A DNA stretch of 64,000 bases, from NCBI GenBank assembly GCA_036924285.1, contig JAYKYS010000002.1, positions 4,154,001 to 4,218,000 of the forward strand, read 5' to 3'. A model generated the notes under the pieces. That model searched no databases. It saw only the letters and a program-made list of their open reading frames with translations, and was not told the DNA's origin. The translations under genes were made by a program, and so were the position numbers. The stretch is from Asterella californica. Taxonomy: Eukaryota > Streptophyta > Marchantiopsida > Marchantiales > Aytoniaceae. Numbering within the stretch: the stretch's first letter is position 1; each line of letters begins with the position of its first letter. Positions 1 to 11,147 of this stretch are shown here, in pieces.

Positions 1-218
1 TCTAAAACAACCTCTTCTCTGTGTACTGTCTCCGCGGCTTGCGTTGGAACTTGTGATGGACCACCCATCTCCATTGCTTTCACATTCTCTCCCTCTAGAG
101 TTGCTATCTTGCTCTCTAGTGTCCTCACCACTGTCGTCATCTCTCGAAACTCATTGAGCATGTTCTGCATGATCTCACGCATCTCCGTGCCTTGTTGCTC
201 CATGTTATTTCCACTCAT
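1..218 (-). CDS. gag N-terminus (partial, off the left edge)
   Basis: The minus-strand frame begins with ATG at 218-216 (MSGNNMEQQG...) and stays open to the window edge. The visible peptide, about 70 residues, is rich in Glu, Met, Leu and Arg with a heptad-like pattern (MREIMQNMLNEFREM, then VRTLESKIATLEGE). This is a predicted coiled coil, followed by a Pro/Gln/Thr-rich stretch. Coiled-coil N-termini are typical of retrotransposon gag, and a similar one occurs in the chromovirus gag at 45936-46124. There is no zinc knuckle or protease in view because the rest lies left of base 1. Confidence 0.5.
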   Translation of the reverse strand, partial: MSGNNMEQQGTEMREIMQNMLNEFREMTTVVRTLESKIATLEGENVKAMEMGGPSQVPTQAAETVHREEVVL

Positions 219-1216
219 TCTAACGTCTCTCAACACTCTCAGTCCTTACACCACTCGTTCTACTACCTTCAATACAATGTCAGTATCACTACACGAAAAC
301 GCCTCACGAACAAAGGTATTACAAAAGGTTGAGGCGACGAGATAACTTCTTGATAGAATGCCTCTCCAAATTCTCTCACTATTTCCTCACGGTATGTCAC
401 CTTGGGACGACATGTATAATGAACTGCGCACCAAGTGTTGAAGGTGGTTGGTGGTCGATTCAGATCCATATCCTCCTAAAGCAAGATATAGAGCGTGAGG
501 TCCCACGTAGCAACATACGTTACGATTGGAAGAATCACAGGGACAGGTGAGTTCATCACTTGCGTCATGAAAGCATCTTCGAAGTGCGCCACCAAATAAA
601 CCTGAAAATGATGACGTGCAATGTAGAGGAGTTTGATATGGAAAGGATTCAAAAACGGAAAATCTGGAACTCTATGAATCCCTCCTTCCATTTGTACCAA
701 ATTTTGCAATTTTGGCAGTTTGACCCCCTATCTTCCGAAGACCATAACTCGAGTTTCCTTGGGTCAAATCTCGCATTTGTTGAACCCTTGGATAGCTTAT
801 CTTGCCAATTTGAAATTTGCAAAGATTCTACTTGAGATTTGACAACCTCAAAACATGGCAGTGACTGTAAACTCCTTCTCGAGAGCGAAATGTGAAAAAA
901 CCGAAAAAATCTGAAAAAACCCCCTCACATTTCGAATGTCATATCTTTCAATCTATAAGTGATCTCCATGAGATTTCAAGTGTCATAGGTAGCTTAGTCC
1001 TCCCTCTATAACATACTAAAAGTTGAAATGATTTCAACTTTCTCTCGAAGTTTCACAAAGACTGTAAGCAGCTCGAGTTTTCACTATTTCTATCACTTTC
1101 TCTCACTAATATTGAAAATTCGAAATTTCTCTCCACTCATGTGCATCTAATCACAAGGTTTCTTTGCAATTCTTTCTCCTAAGAGGGGTAATCCACTCTC
1201 TCAGAAGAAGAGCCTT

Positions 1217-1228
1217 GCTCTGATACCA
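1217..1228 (-). other. Primer-binding site (tRNA-iMet type)
   Basis: The minus strand reads TGGTATCAGAGC, the canonical complement of the 3' end of initiator tRNA-Met used by many plant LTR retrotransposons. It sits 2 nt from the LTR edge, as expected. Confidence 0.8.
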
Positions 1229-1229
1229 T

Positions 1230-1622
1230 TGTAACACTACACAAACTCTAATCGCGATCCTCAAGAACACTCATGAATAGACGGAAGAACTCTCAACTCA
1301 ACTCAAGGTGGAATGTCTTTCAAGGACCATTCTCCTTCTTTATATAGTTAGAGAAGTGCACACCCCAATCCATACTACCCACTCATCAATCCTCACACGG
1401 ATTGATGACATGGCTTCCATGCAACCCACACAATCAACTACCAATCAAATATCAACACCACCACATTCTTATCCGGTCCCACATACCATGGTCCCACTAT
1501 AGTCAATTCTACACATATCTTATCCGGTCCCATATACCATGGTCCCGCTATAGTCAACTCTACACATAGTTCTAACTATGAGTATAGTTAACTATGCATG
1601 GTTACAGTCGAGTACATTCAAC
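1230..1622 (-). repeat. Probable 5' LTR of the left-end retrotransposon
   Basis: On the plus strand the block starts TGTAACACTAC, directly after the primer site, and a plausible far end is ...GTACATTCAACA near 1622. On the coding strand this gives TGTTGAATGTAC...TTACA, the TG..CA pattern of plant LTRs. A 40-bp direct duplication inside it (1469-1506 and 1521-1558, both with ATCTTATCCGGTCCCA or a close variant) may be promoter repeats. The second LTR is outside the window, so the outer end is an estimate. Confidence 0.5.
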
Positions 1623-2837
1623 ACTAAAAGGAAGAACAAGTAACGAGGTAGAACAAGAAGAACCGTAGGAGACAAACCGTAACGTAACTAGTAGAGAAAA
1701 ACACAATACCTAATCTCTACATACCACAAATCTGCACAAATCATGAAGCAAGTAACATAGTATGTTGCTGAGTTTACATCGAAAGCTCCATTAAATTATT
1801 CTGTGGTATCACCATAATCAGTTAACACCTGCAGGTCAATGTACACCAAAACTCTTTCGTCGAAAGAGAGGCCATACACTTAGTTCGGACAACAAGTACA
1901 TGTAGAGATAGTGATAATCGAGAAATTTACTTGACCATACCCCAAAAGGAGAAGTAGAACTTGCGGCATCCCCAAGTTCTCAAAATTACAAGAACATACT
2001 CCTATCATCAACAAAGAGTTATATGTACGACGTGTAGGTCCATAGTCGGTCAACGTTCTTGTAGAAGTGGATGGCAAGTCGGAGGCATATGTGAGCAGTT
2101 CCGGGTCACACTGAAACTACTTAAAGAGTTTACTAAGGTTTATATGGCAGTTTGACTCGAGCTCTTTCAAATTTCAACAGGAGTGCGGACATGTTTCTAA
2201 TAAAGAAATGAAGATCCCTAGTAACGAATTTTTTCTTACGATCAGCAATAATCATACCTTCTTGTGTACATATAACTTCTTTATTAGAAACACAAGCAAA
2301 CATATGAAAAATAAGAGTCATATATATATTTTTACTTTGCTCTTCTATCAATTGTTGTGTATGTCCATTATAAATAATATTAGAAAACATCTATACCTTC
2401 ACTTGCATAAAAACAAAAAGAAAATACACACTTATATAATATATAATAAGTTGTCTGCACATGTTGTTCAGTATATAGTGACATTATTTGTTGTAAAAAC
2501 AGAACAGAATCATTATGAAACTATTTTATCTTTTTACGTGTATTGACATGCAATACAGTTATTTTAAATGATCAATCAGATCTTACATCATAATTGGAAA
2601 TTAAAAGAGCCTCAGTGTATTATAACCACTAAAAAACTCCCACTTGAAAATTTTGAAATTTCAAATTTATATTTGAAAAACAACAATCGTACCATGTTAG
2701 ATCTATGCATTTAAAGACCAAAAAAGATATACCTCCAGCTTCGGATGTGAGCGTTGATTTAGGTTTTAATACGCTGAAAATAATTTATATTTTTCGCGTA
2801 TAATTCCGCACAAAAAATACTGTAGGACAAAATTCCT

Positions 2838-3347
2838 GATGAATCTTTAAGTATCCCAGATCGAGCTAAGCTTTTTTCAGTAAGATATATGGGACATATA
2901 CATCATATTGACCTAATTTCAGCTCGTTTTGAGATGATCGAAAAAACCGCAAACGCTACAGACAACCCATTTGGGTAAAACTTGAGAGCATTTTGTAAAA
3001 GAAGATGACTTCTCAAGTATCCCAAAACGACACAAAATTCTGTCAGTATGATATGCATAGCATATACATCATATTCTAAAAATTTCAGTTCATTCTGACA
3101 TGGTTGAAAAAACCGCAAACGCTATAGACAAGCCTTTTGGGTAACCTTTGAGAGCATTTTGTAAAAAAAGACGACTTCTCAAGTATCTCATAACGACACA
3201 AAATTCTGTCAGTATGATATCCATAGCATATACATCATATTCTAAAAATTTCAGTTCATTTTGACATGGTTGAAAAAACCGCAAACGCTATAGACAAGCC
3301 TTTTGGGTAAACCGAGAGCATTTTGTAAAAAAGATTACTTCTCAAGG
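2838..3347. repeat. Tandem repeat, 166-bp period, about three units
   Basis: Landmark AAACGC recurs at 2951, 3117 and 3283, exactly 166 bp apart. Each unit also carries CAGTATGATAT, CATATACATCATATT, ATTTCAGTTC and GAGAGCATTTTGTAAAA at matching offsets. The unit before 2951 is diverged; the later two are nearly identical. The minus-strand ORFs here are the repeat translated twice, not a gene. Confidence 0.85.
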
Positions 3348-4268
3348 ACCTTTTCAACGTGTTACCTTTTAAATTTGAATCTATATAATCATTTTGAAAA
3401 GAAAATGTTCAGTTACTTTCAAGCTCGCCGCGTGCCGCGCTTTTGAAACCCTAGGTCGTGGAGATTCATACTGGAGATGCCCTTCCAGCTGACGGCAGGC
3501 TTGAACCTTGGATTAAAGTCCATTAAAGTTTGCCGGTAGAAGGCTACAGTAAAATCTCGTTATCATCAGACTCGACGTAGTCAAACTGCCGTCGGAACGG
3601 AATGTTTCTTTCTCAAACTCTCCCGATATTAACATTATCACAATCATATAGATCTTTAATTTTATAAGAGATGTGATTTACAAATTAGATGTTAAAATAT
3701 TGCTACTAGTGTAACCAGCTACATTCTTTTTTGGCAGAGGAAGCTCTGCTTTCCTTATATTTTTATCCATTAGCTTGGTCCTCCTCCTTCTGCCTTTGAT
3801 CGAACCAACAGATTTGAAAGATCTCATAATACTTCTAAACCCTCTCAAGAACTCCAAAAGGCAGGGAAGACTCCAAAAGTTTAGGGACATAATCGTCATG
3901 GGTGGTAAACAAAGAACTTTTGAATCCCACTGGACTTGAACAACTCATAATGTACAATGGAGACAGGAAAAATGACAAAATTACGTGAAAGACTGTGTCT
4001 AGATGAAACTATGCGTAGGTGGTACCGTAACGAGTCGAATGCTGCATGAGACTTTGCTGACTCAAAATCTGTTAGCAATTGCATTATGATAGCTTCTAAC
4101 GAAAAGACAAATGGACCACCCATCAAGCAAAAGAAAGTCTGAAACATTGCTCAAATCAGACATCACTTCTCAATGTGACACCACATCAGACCCATGACAT
4201 GTTTGAAAACCAGGACTTCTACTTTAAGTATTATTATTTCTTGCTGAAGAATGTTATTTCATCCCATA

Positions 4269-4390
4269 ACGCCTAACGTACTTTAGATAACAATATATTG
4301 TTGACATCTATACACTGAAATTTTGATCTACCGTACCTTAGACAACAATATATTACTGAAATCTAAAAACATTAATTCTGATCTACTAGG
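4269..4390. repeat. Short diverged direct repeat
   Basis: Two AT-rich units of about 60 bp share CTTAGA(T/C)AACAATATATT and the ending TCTGATCTAC or TTTGATCTAC. No coding potential is seen between 3.35 and 4.86 kb. The minus ORFs at 3678-4147 and 4459-4659 have no recognisable domain. Confidence 0.4.
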
Positions 4391-4732
4391 ATCCACAGCT
4401 TCAAACTAAGATAATCATCCACAGCCAGATGAAAATTCTCATCTCCGCTCAATGAACTCTAGAAAGGTGATGTCTTCCAAGTTTTCCTTCTCGATCTGTC
4501 CCCCAGCAAACGCTCTACTGCGGCCAGTACTTCCTCGTACCACAAAAGGTTCCCTCCAAGCTTCCCACCAAATGTTCGGTTGTCATCCAACCTACACGAC
4601 AGACATAAGAGAAAAATAAACACAAGTTCGAAATTGCAACTGGTGAGGTGGATATCCATGTAGTAACATTGTTAACTAAATGTCATTGGCAGGAGTTGAA
4701 CCTGATAGAACCTCGCCAGTTGAGGTCAACGA

Positions 4733-4812
4733 CCCTAACCCCTACACCCATCTTACAAACTCATACCCTGAACCCTAAATAAACCCTTAAAACTCATACC
4801 CTAAACCCACCT
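4733..4812. repeat. Degenerate interstitial telomere-like tract
   Basis: The plus strand shows repeated CCCTAA/CCCTAAA words with spacers (ACCCTAACCCC, GAACCCTAAATAAACCC, ACCCTAAACCCACC). This resembles decayed Arabidopsis-type CCCTAAA telomere repeats. A second such patch occurs at 8349-8395, beyond the MULE pseudogene. Confidence 0.4.
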
Positions 4813-4862
4813 GCCCCCGGTGATAATTACAAACTGACAGATGTGTAACCAACTATAGCATC

Positions 4863-7374
4863 CTAACGCAACAGATCAACAGGACCAGAGTTCGTCCACG
4901 TAGCTTGCTGTCTAGTAGAATTCAAAGCATGAATGCAATCGTTCACTCGCCGTGAAAAATATTTCATGCACTTCTGGAACCGCGCTAGGAACATAGCATT
5001 GTCTGATTCTCGACGGAGGACTACTTCGATGTTCATCATGATAGTTCTGAGCTCCTCTATGATAACCTGGACGGACGAATTATCTAGCTCATGGTCAGAA
5101 TCTTCTGCTAGATTTCCTTCTTCAGTACCAAAGTGGACTGGTTCTTCGAACCATGGAACTGAATGTGCAGCTATCGTCTCTCGGTCAAAAAGTGACCCAA
5201 CAGCTCCAAAATGTAGTAAAGGATACTCGTGTCTACGATAAGTGGAAGAGAATACCAGAAACCCAGGACTTGTCAATGAATGCGCTAGTACAAGATGTTT
5301 GCATAAAAGATACGGACTATTCAGATAGCTTGGACAACTACATACCCATTTCGAGGTGCTTACCTCATGCCGCTGGTCTGCATCAGAACTCACCTTCGCC
5401 TGTAAACACCTCTTCCAGCTGAGACCAAAGTCTCGCCACCACGAAGGGAAGAACCGTCTATTCTTCATTTGCTGCAGCTGAATCTGCAAGTCTTGCACTA
5501 ACGTACGTGCTAGTATTTTGCACAATCTATTGAGCCTAGGTCTATTACACGAGTATTTATGATCATACTTCAACTTCCTCCAATGCGACTCGATGATATT
5601 TGTTGTTCGAGATAAGCAAAGATGAGGTTTAGAAGACCTGGCAAAAAATACCCACCTATCGGGACGATACCACTCATTCCAGAGATAACTCCAGAAGTGT
5701 ACCAGCTTCCGAGAGTAACACCAACCATAAGCCTCACATACAGACTCCCTGTAGTACTCTTCAGCCGTGAAGAACACTCCACAAGCAACAGGAATCAGAG
5801 GATGTCTATTAAAATGCTTAGTGAACCAAGTGTTAATATCCCGTCTCGTGTCTAATGGAGCAATATGTCTAGGAACCTCTAAGGTCGAATGTGTCCATCC
5901 TCTGTCAACAAACTCGAACAACGAACTCGCTGCGTCAGCATCATATGCATGTACATTACGCTTTACGCTGTCGACAGCTGCTTGTGCATGACGCAAACAT
6001 AATTGCACATAACTTCTATAAAAGATAGATTGCAAACCTCGTATCTGTCCTAGATCCTTATCTGTTAGGAAGAAAGTCGGTTTCAACCCACGCTCCAGAA
6101 CAGCCTAAAACCATCGGATTAACACTGATATGCGAATGCGTTCGCCTTCTCCTTGAGAGCCTCCGGTCTTACCTTTCTCATTATATTTTCTGCTGTAAAA
6201 CATGTATGCTAAAGACAGTCCAAAACCTCCGATATTCGCATTCAACGCAAAAAGGTCGAACATAACAGCATTAGTCTTAAACGTGCTATCTATTATGACC
6301 TCTGTTACCTTAGTAGCATTTGCAAAAAATGGAGTAATGAAAGCAAAGACATTGTAAATCTCGTCATTCTCAAAAACTATTGGAGAGAACCCGATGCTAC
6401 TGTATTTCTCTCTCGCTCCTTATCAACTCCTGGGCTGATGCCAACTGGTCTGAGACGTTTCGGATATAAGTGCTTGCTAAAATCTTTGCAACATGATAGT
6501 TTACCTGACTACGAGTTACAAAAACCGGATCTATAAGCTTCTCCATACACAATGCTCTATACAACTCAGTCTTTCTATATGAAGAATTCACAGCTTCATT
6601 CAAATATTGAATGGCTGCAGCAGATATAACACAATCGCGAAAAGAAGAGCGGTCGTGTTGACATAGATGCTGATAGACAATCACGCATGTCTTGTGCACG
6701 AGATCTATGTCAACCTTCACACTACCTTTACATGGAAAACATTCGATAGCTTTTCGTTTACCTGGCTGTCTCGAACTGGAGCTATCACCATCGATTGGTC
6801 TTCTCGAACCCAATCGATCATCTCGCGAAGAACACCAAAGCGAGACTGAACACTGTTCATCCGATGTTGAACCTCTGACATACTGCACTCCCCAGTAATA
6901 ACCAAACCCGCATTCGAGGTCGGGTTTCAAGTGATCTTTCACAAAGAGATCACATTTCTCTTGGATCCTATCCTTCTCGCTCATCACGACATTAACATTT
7001 CCTTGTGGAAAGACTCCATCATCAAGCTGGACTTGAATCCGAGTGCGGACGATACCGACATCGTCATCTTCATCATCAAACACCTCAGACAACACATCCA
7101 ACAAATTCTCTAAAGAACAATCAACACTCTCCATTATCTCGTCTATGCCTTCTATCTCGTCGTTATTTACCTTCAACGCGTCCTTACCATCACATCGGTT
7201 GCAACGCTTGAACTGACGAATCCCAATGAGATTCTCCACATTCCGTTCACGCATGAATTGATGTACTGATAAGGTTCTGTTACACCTCGAACATGTTCTC
7301 AGTCTGATATTCTGCTCCGTCATGCTCTCAACCCTAAACAGCACTGATGCACCTTCAACAAATAACTCGATCAC
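4863..7374 (-). pseudogene. MULE-type (FAR1-like) transposase, broken
   Basis: Two long minus-strand reading frames and the bridge between them form one Mutator-like transposase. The N-terminal frame (7374-6397) has a Cys4 pattern (RTCSRC ... FKRCNRC) and an acidic linker. The bridge encodes IIDSTFKTN, with the likely first catalytic Asp at 6290-6288. The C-terminal frame (6086-4863) has FLTDKD (second Asp, residue 9), CLRHA (C30, H33), TTNIIESHW (catalytic Glu, E166) and a SWIM zinc finger CxCx10CxH (C249, C251, C262, H264). Breaks: the N-terminal frame stops at TAG near 6397 and the sequence continues in another frame; an in-frame TAG lies near 6105, just before LERGLKPTFF. A spliced gene could explain one break but not both easily, so I call it a pseudogene. 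The family moves DNA by cut-and-paste and also gave rise to FAR1/FHY3 regulators. Confidence 0.75.
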
Positions 7375-7424
7375 ACAAACAAATAGATATGTACGTACTT
7401 TCAGCAGCAGGAATCGCCCAACTC

Positions 7425-7735
7425 ATGACAAGCAGGAGTACGAATGCTTCTCCGAGCACCGACAGAGAGAGCCTACGCGAGGGACACAGAAGCGAGAACG
7501 AAAGCACCTCCGATCTATCAAGTATCGAAACGAGCACCTAGGTCGTGGTCGCTCGTGCTCGTTTAGGTCCCGAAAGAAGCCTAGGGGTCTAGTTTGCAAG
7601 ACAAGACAGACGAGCACGAGTACGAATGCTCCTCCGAGCACCGACAGAGAGAGCATACGCGAGGGACACAGAAGTGAGAACGAAAGCACCTCTGATCTAT
7701 CAAGTACCGAAATGAGCACCTAGGTCGTGGTCGCC
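7425..7735. repeat. Tandem duplication of about 183 bp
   Basis: The block starting near 7435 (TACGAATGCTTCTCCGAGCA) is repeated near 7618 (TACGAATGCTCCTCCGAGCA). It extends through the AGCACCTAGGTCGTGGTCG landmark (7533 and 7716). The paired ORFs on both strands here are simply the repeat translated. Confidence 0.75.
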
Positions 7736-8320
7736 GTCGTCGTCATACCTAGGTCGGATCGAGCACCATCGAGCACCGATCGAGCACCTAGGTCAGATCG
7801 ACCACCATCGAGCACCGATCGAGCACCACCGATCGAGAGAGATCATGTGCGAAGAGCTCAAACGTGATCGAGCACCACCGCACCACCGGAGGATCGAGAG
7901 AGAGCCTACGATCGGAGAACAGGAGAACACCACCAAGCACCACCGAAAGATAGTCTGTGATCGGAGAGCTCCAGCAGCAGCAGCAGCACCACCACCACCA
8001 CCGGACCACTGAGCATCACCGAGAGAGAGCACCACCAAGCACCATCGAGAGCACCACCACGAGCACGAAATCAAAAATGAGCGCCACCACGAGAGCACCA
8101 CCACGAGAGCGGAATGCGGACGAGCAAGAAATCAGGAACGAGAGCTAAAGAGCGAGGAGAGCACCACCACAAGCACGAAATTAAAAATGAGCGTCACCAC
8201 GAAAGCACGACCACGACCACGAGAGAGAGAGCCACGAGCGCGAGAGAGAGACAATCGACGACGAGAGCGGTGAAGCACCGAGCGGACCGAGCACCGAGCG
8301 AAATGGCAGCCTACGCAACA
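7736..8320. repeat. GC-rich low-complexity tract built on GAGCACCA words
   Basis: This is an irregular minisatellite of GATCGAGCACC, GAGCACCACCA and ACCACGAGCACG words, including a (CAG)/(CAC) trinucleotide run at 7970-8003. Open frames on both strands (for example 7788-8104 minus, rich in Trp/Cys/Val) come from composition and are not genes. Confidence 0.7.
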
Positions 8321-8344
8321 ACTACGCGTCACCGAACGGACCGA

Positions 8345-8545
8345 CGACCTAAACCCTAACCACGATCTCAACTACGACCGCGACCCTAACCGCGAACCGT
8401 CCGGACGACGACAACGACAACGACCACGAACCCGGGACCACGACCACAAACTCGTCGACCAAGACCGCGACCACCACCACCACCGTGACCAAGACTTCGA
8501 CCACGAACCCGAGACCACGACCGCGATCACAACCGCCACGCTTCA
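8345..8545. repeat. CGACCACGA/CCCTAACC low-complexity tract
   Basis: Begins with ACCTAAACCCTAACC, telomere-like, then runs as ACGACCACGACC-type triplet-rich DNA to about 8545. No gene is seen from 8546 to 9400; a piece at 8868-8912 is a copy of the PPO 3' flank also found at 55806-55850 and 63757-63802. Confidence 0.6.
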
Positions 8546-9124
8546 CCCGATCATACGCATGTTTAGTATTAAACGGATAATTAAGCTAAGCGTGAGAACT
8601 CCACATTAATTAGTCAGACTGTGACACCACTGGACGGTACGAAGCTACAGCTGTATGGTTAATGGTAAATCTTATTAACTGTCTCTTAATTTCTTCGCGA
8701 AACATGAGATTGTCCATGTGAGTCTACCACAGGGAGACTCTTACCAGAAGCTTCCTTTAACGGTTTGCAACGCATGCAACTCCAACCGGACTCGCAAGGG
8801 ATTTAACCAAGAACTTCTTCTGAGAGGACTGGAGGCTAAACCACTTGGGACGCCTTATCCAACTTCAATCAGTAACTACTTTCCACAAGCTCAAAGCCCA
8901 TCAACCGTCCAAGCTGCAGCATCTACTCGCGCTCTGTGTACGCGTCATTTCATACGTAAGTACCATTTAACCAATAATCTGGAAATGGATCGTTTCCCAG
9001 ATAAATCCGTCTATGGGATGGCTTGGCTGTGGGCCCGGTAGCAAACCTTTAGCAGCAAATGAGTTCCGATGTTGAGCTCATCACCTTCAATTGCTTCTCC
9101 ATGCAATAACTATGCGATCGATCG

Positions 9125-9139
9125 CTCTCTCTCTCTCTC
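9125..9139. repeat. (CT)n microsatellite
   Basis: Short CTCTCTCTCTCTCTC run after ATCGATCG; no other feature nearby. Confidence 0.8.
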
Positions 9140-9844
9140 ATAGTATGGAGACGTTGCTTTACTGGTTACGTAATCTGATTCAGAAGTATTCTACCTCATA
9201 TGCGTTCCCATTTTTCTTTGCGTATCTGCATTTGAAGTAAAACACTCGATTACATTAACGACCCTCTTTAAATATTAGAACTCAGTTCTCCCGGCCAAAA
9301 TAGGCAACCGCAGCTTCTACTTCCAATTCCAGTAATCAACGTGGGACTTACGGACATGATGGTGGAACTCCCTGTTCGCTTCTCATGATCAGGACGGACG
9401 AGACATGGACGACGTAACTAAGTTTGCTTATGTTAGTTAATTAAGAATCATCGTCTAGTGTTTGATATCTCATTTCCCTTCAATGTTGCGAGTGCCCCGT
9501 GAAGTTTCTGTTGTGTTTCGGATCTTTCAGCACCCAGCTTTTCGTTTATGTTTTCGATCAAAAGCCAGTCAGACCGAACTTACGTGTAAACACAAGTTTG
9601 TTCCCTTAGAAGTTAAACTGAAGAACAGCTTCACACATGCTCTGTTCTCACCTTTTATTATCTGCAAAACTTGCAAGTGCTGCGCCTCACCTTATTACTG
9701 AACCCAATTTGGGACAGAAATCTCGATGCGGGAAGGATCTAAACCGAAACAGAAGAACACAATCCAGAAAAACTAGCTGATGATGAGTTACATCTGCGAA
9801 GCAGTACAAGCTTGAGAATGAGATCTGCGAGCAGTGACATGGTT

Positions 9845-11034
9845 TCAGTTTCGGACTGCTTCGGATTTGGAACTGAATAGACTCCCCAATAGCTCTGAAT
9901 GAGAGGAGTCGTCCGCTTTTGATATTTCCAAACCATAGTTCCAAGAAGCATCGTTCGTTTGCTCGTAGTCGTATCCCATAGCTCGATGGTCTAGAACGTC
10001 CCTTACCTTCACTCTTACCAGGTCCGCATTTCCGTCGTAAAACTGAAACTCTGCATCCAAAAAGTCCGGGTCCACGGGTTCCGTTCTTCCAGGGCCTAAT
10101 CGAGTCCACACCTACCATAATCTCTCCACGTTCCCATGGTGTGCGAAGAAAAGAGGATCCGTCGCAGCTATCGGGCCCTCAGCCATGTCTCCGCCGATCC
10201 AACTGTGTACTGCAGCGTAAGGACCGATTTCCAGTGAACCGGCTGCACCGAATGGATTTTGCTAGAACTCCTATCCAGCCCTGTACGGCACTCCGAAGAA
10301 AATTCGAGCGTTTACAGAATCGATCACCATAACATCGTGCAAAATTTGCGGATTCCTAGACACAACGACATTATCGGGCAACTGGACTCCTGCTATCAAA
10401 GCAAATCCTAGGTCAACGGGAACGGATGCTGGTGAGGGTCTCCAGATGCGGTTCAGGTGGAACAGAGGCGAACCCGGCTCGGTATACATGGCAGGAATTT
10501 TGTTCCCAGCCTTCAAGCAGCCACTTTTACCATTTCCTGGACCTGGAGCCCCGTCATTATCCCAGTTCCAGAAATGGAGCGTGAAGGTAGGATCTCCGAG
10601 CAGAACTTGCATAATGTGCTCGAGAAAATACAAGTACAAACGATGGAACGGGTGGAAGAGCCAGCTGGCGTGAATATCTGTGCCAAAGCCTGAGTTGTCG
10701 AGGCACCCAGTACTGTAAGTACAGTGGACCATATGTTGGTTTTGGAGAGAGCGAGGATCTTCAGCTGGGAGTGCGCGCATTAACTCATAAGCTCTTATCA
10801 GTCTCTCCTTGTAAACGTCAAGCTCCTCCTGATTCGGAGAGGTCTGGAAGAGTTTTGCACGAGTTTGAAATCCACGATTGGCCGTTGAGACTTTGGTGGA
10901 CAACAAAACATTTGGCTACGATGGAGAACAGGAGGTCAGCAGTTATCAAAAGATAACTTGATCGGAGCCGACCGGATCACGTGCAAACATGAGAAAAAAA
11001 TAACAGAATGCAGGAGCTTGAAACACTGCGCCAT
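9845..11034 (-). pseudogene. PPO: Polyphenol oxidase (tyrosinase) pseudogene
   Basis: This is a paralogue of the intact PPO at 56316-57527, with the same start (MAQCFKLL, ATG at 11034-11032) and the same end (SEAVRN). The CuA region is preserved (HCTYSTG, IDIH-like TDIH, FHPFHRLYLYF). It is broken by several stops relative to the intact copy: TGA at about codon 33, TAG replacing Gln262, a second TAG shortly after it, and TAG replacing Tyr315. The first CuB histidine is also changed: the intact GPHAAIH reads GPYAAVH here. The upstream deletion removes the TATA element. Together these show a dead gene, not just sequencing noise. Its longest surviving frame (10906-10271) still spells the CuA half. 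Confidence 0.9.
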
Positions 11035-11120
11035 TGTAGTTCAGTTCAGTGAGGCTGTCTGAAACGATCCTAGATCTCATTAAATAGTGGTAAAAATGTT
11101 AACCCCCAGTACCGCTATAT

Positions 11121-11147
11121 CGGGTCTGGGTAACCCAGACCGGTCAC
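11121..11147. repeat. Decayed copy of the PPO upstream palindrome
   Basis: GGGTCTGGGTAACCCAGACC is retained, but the outer arm differs from the perfect palindrome at 57669-57697. It is part of the duplicated PPO upstream block. Confidence 0.6.

Larger units (their letters stand above)
1..1622 (-). mobile_element. 5' portion of an LTR retrotransposon, running off the window
   Basis: Read on the minus strand, the order is LTR (1622 to 1230), tRNA-Met primer-binding site (1228-1217), a leader of about 1 kb, and the start of a gag-like frame (218 down to 1). The body continues left of the window, so pol cannot be checked and the superfamily (Copia or Ty3) is undecided. The leader (1216-219) has only short minus ORFs (476-709 and 269-469) with no recognisable domain. 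A long untranslated leader is common in plant LTR elements. Confidence is good for the element class because LTR edge, primer site and gag start are in the expected order. Confidence 0.7.

Noticed and set aside
2903..3284. Two similar minus-strand ORFs as a duplicated small protein gene
   Set aside because: They are the 166-bp satellite translated; similarity extends equally outside the frames.
2838..3347. Regular repeats as a CRISPR array
   Set aside because: The whole 166-bp unit repeats with no unique spacers, and the genome is eukaryotic.
4863..7374. A host FAR1/FHY3 regulator rather than a transposase
   Set aside because: The frame is interrupted, the DDE residues are kept, and the surroundings are repeats; a transposon remnant is simpler.
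7322..8371. Long ORFs on both strands in the GC-rich tract
   Set aside because: Low-complexity repeats give open frames in several phases on both strands; peptides are simple Trp/Cys/Val or Arg/His/Thr strings.
8718..9041. 107-codon plus ORF as a gene
   Set aside because: Part of it is the non-coding PPO 3' flank repeat seen at 55.8 and 63.8 kb, where the frame is not kept.
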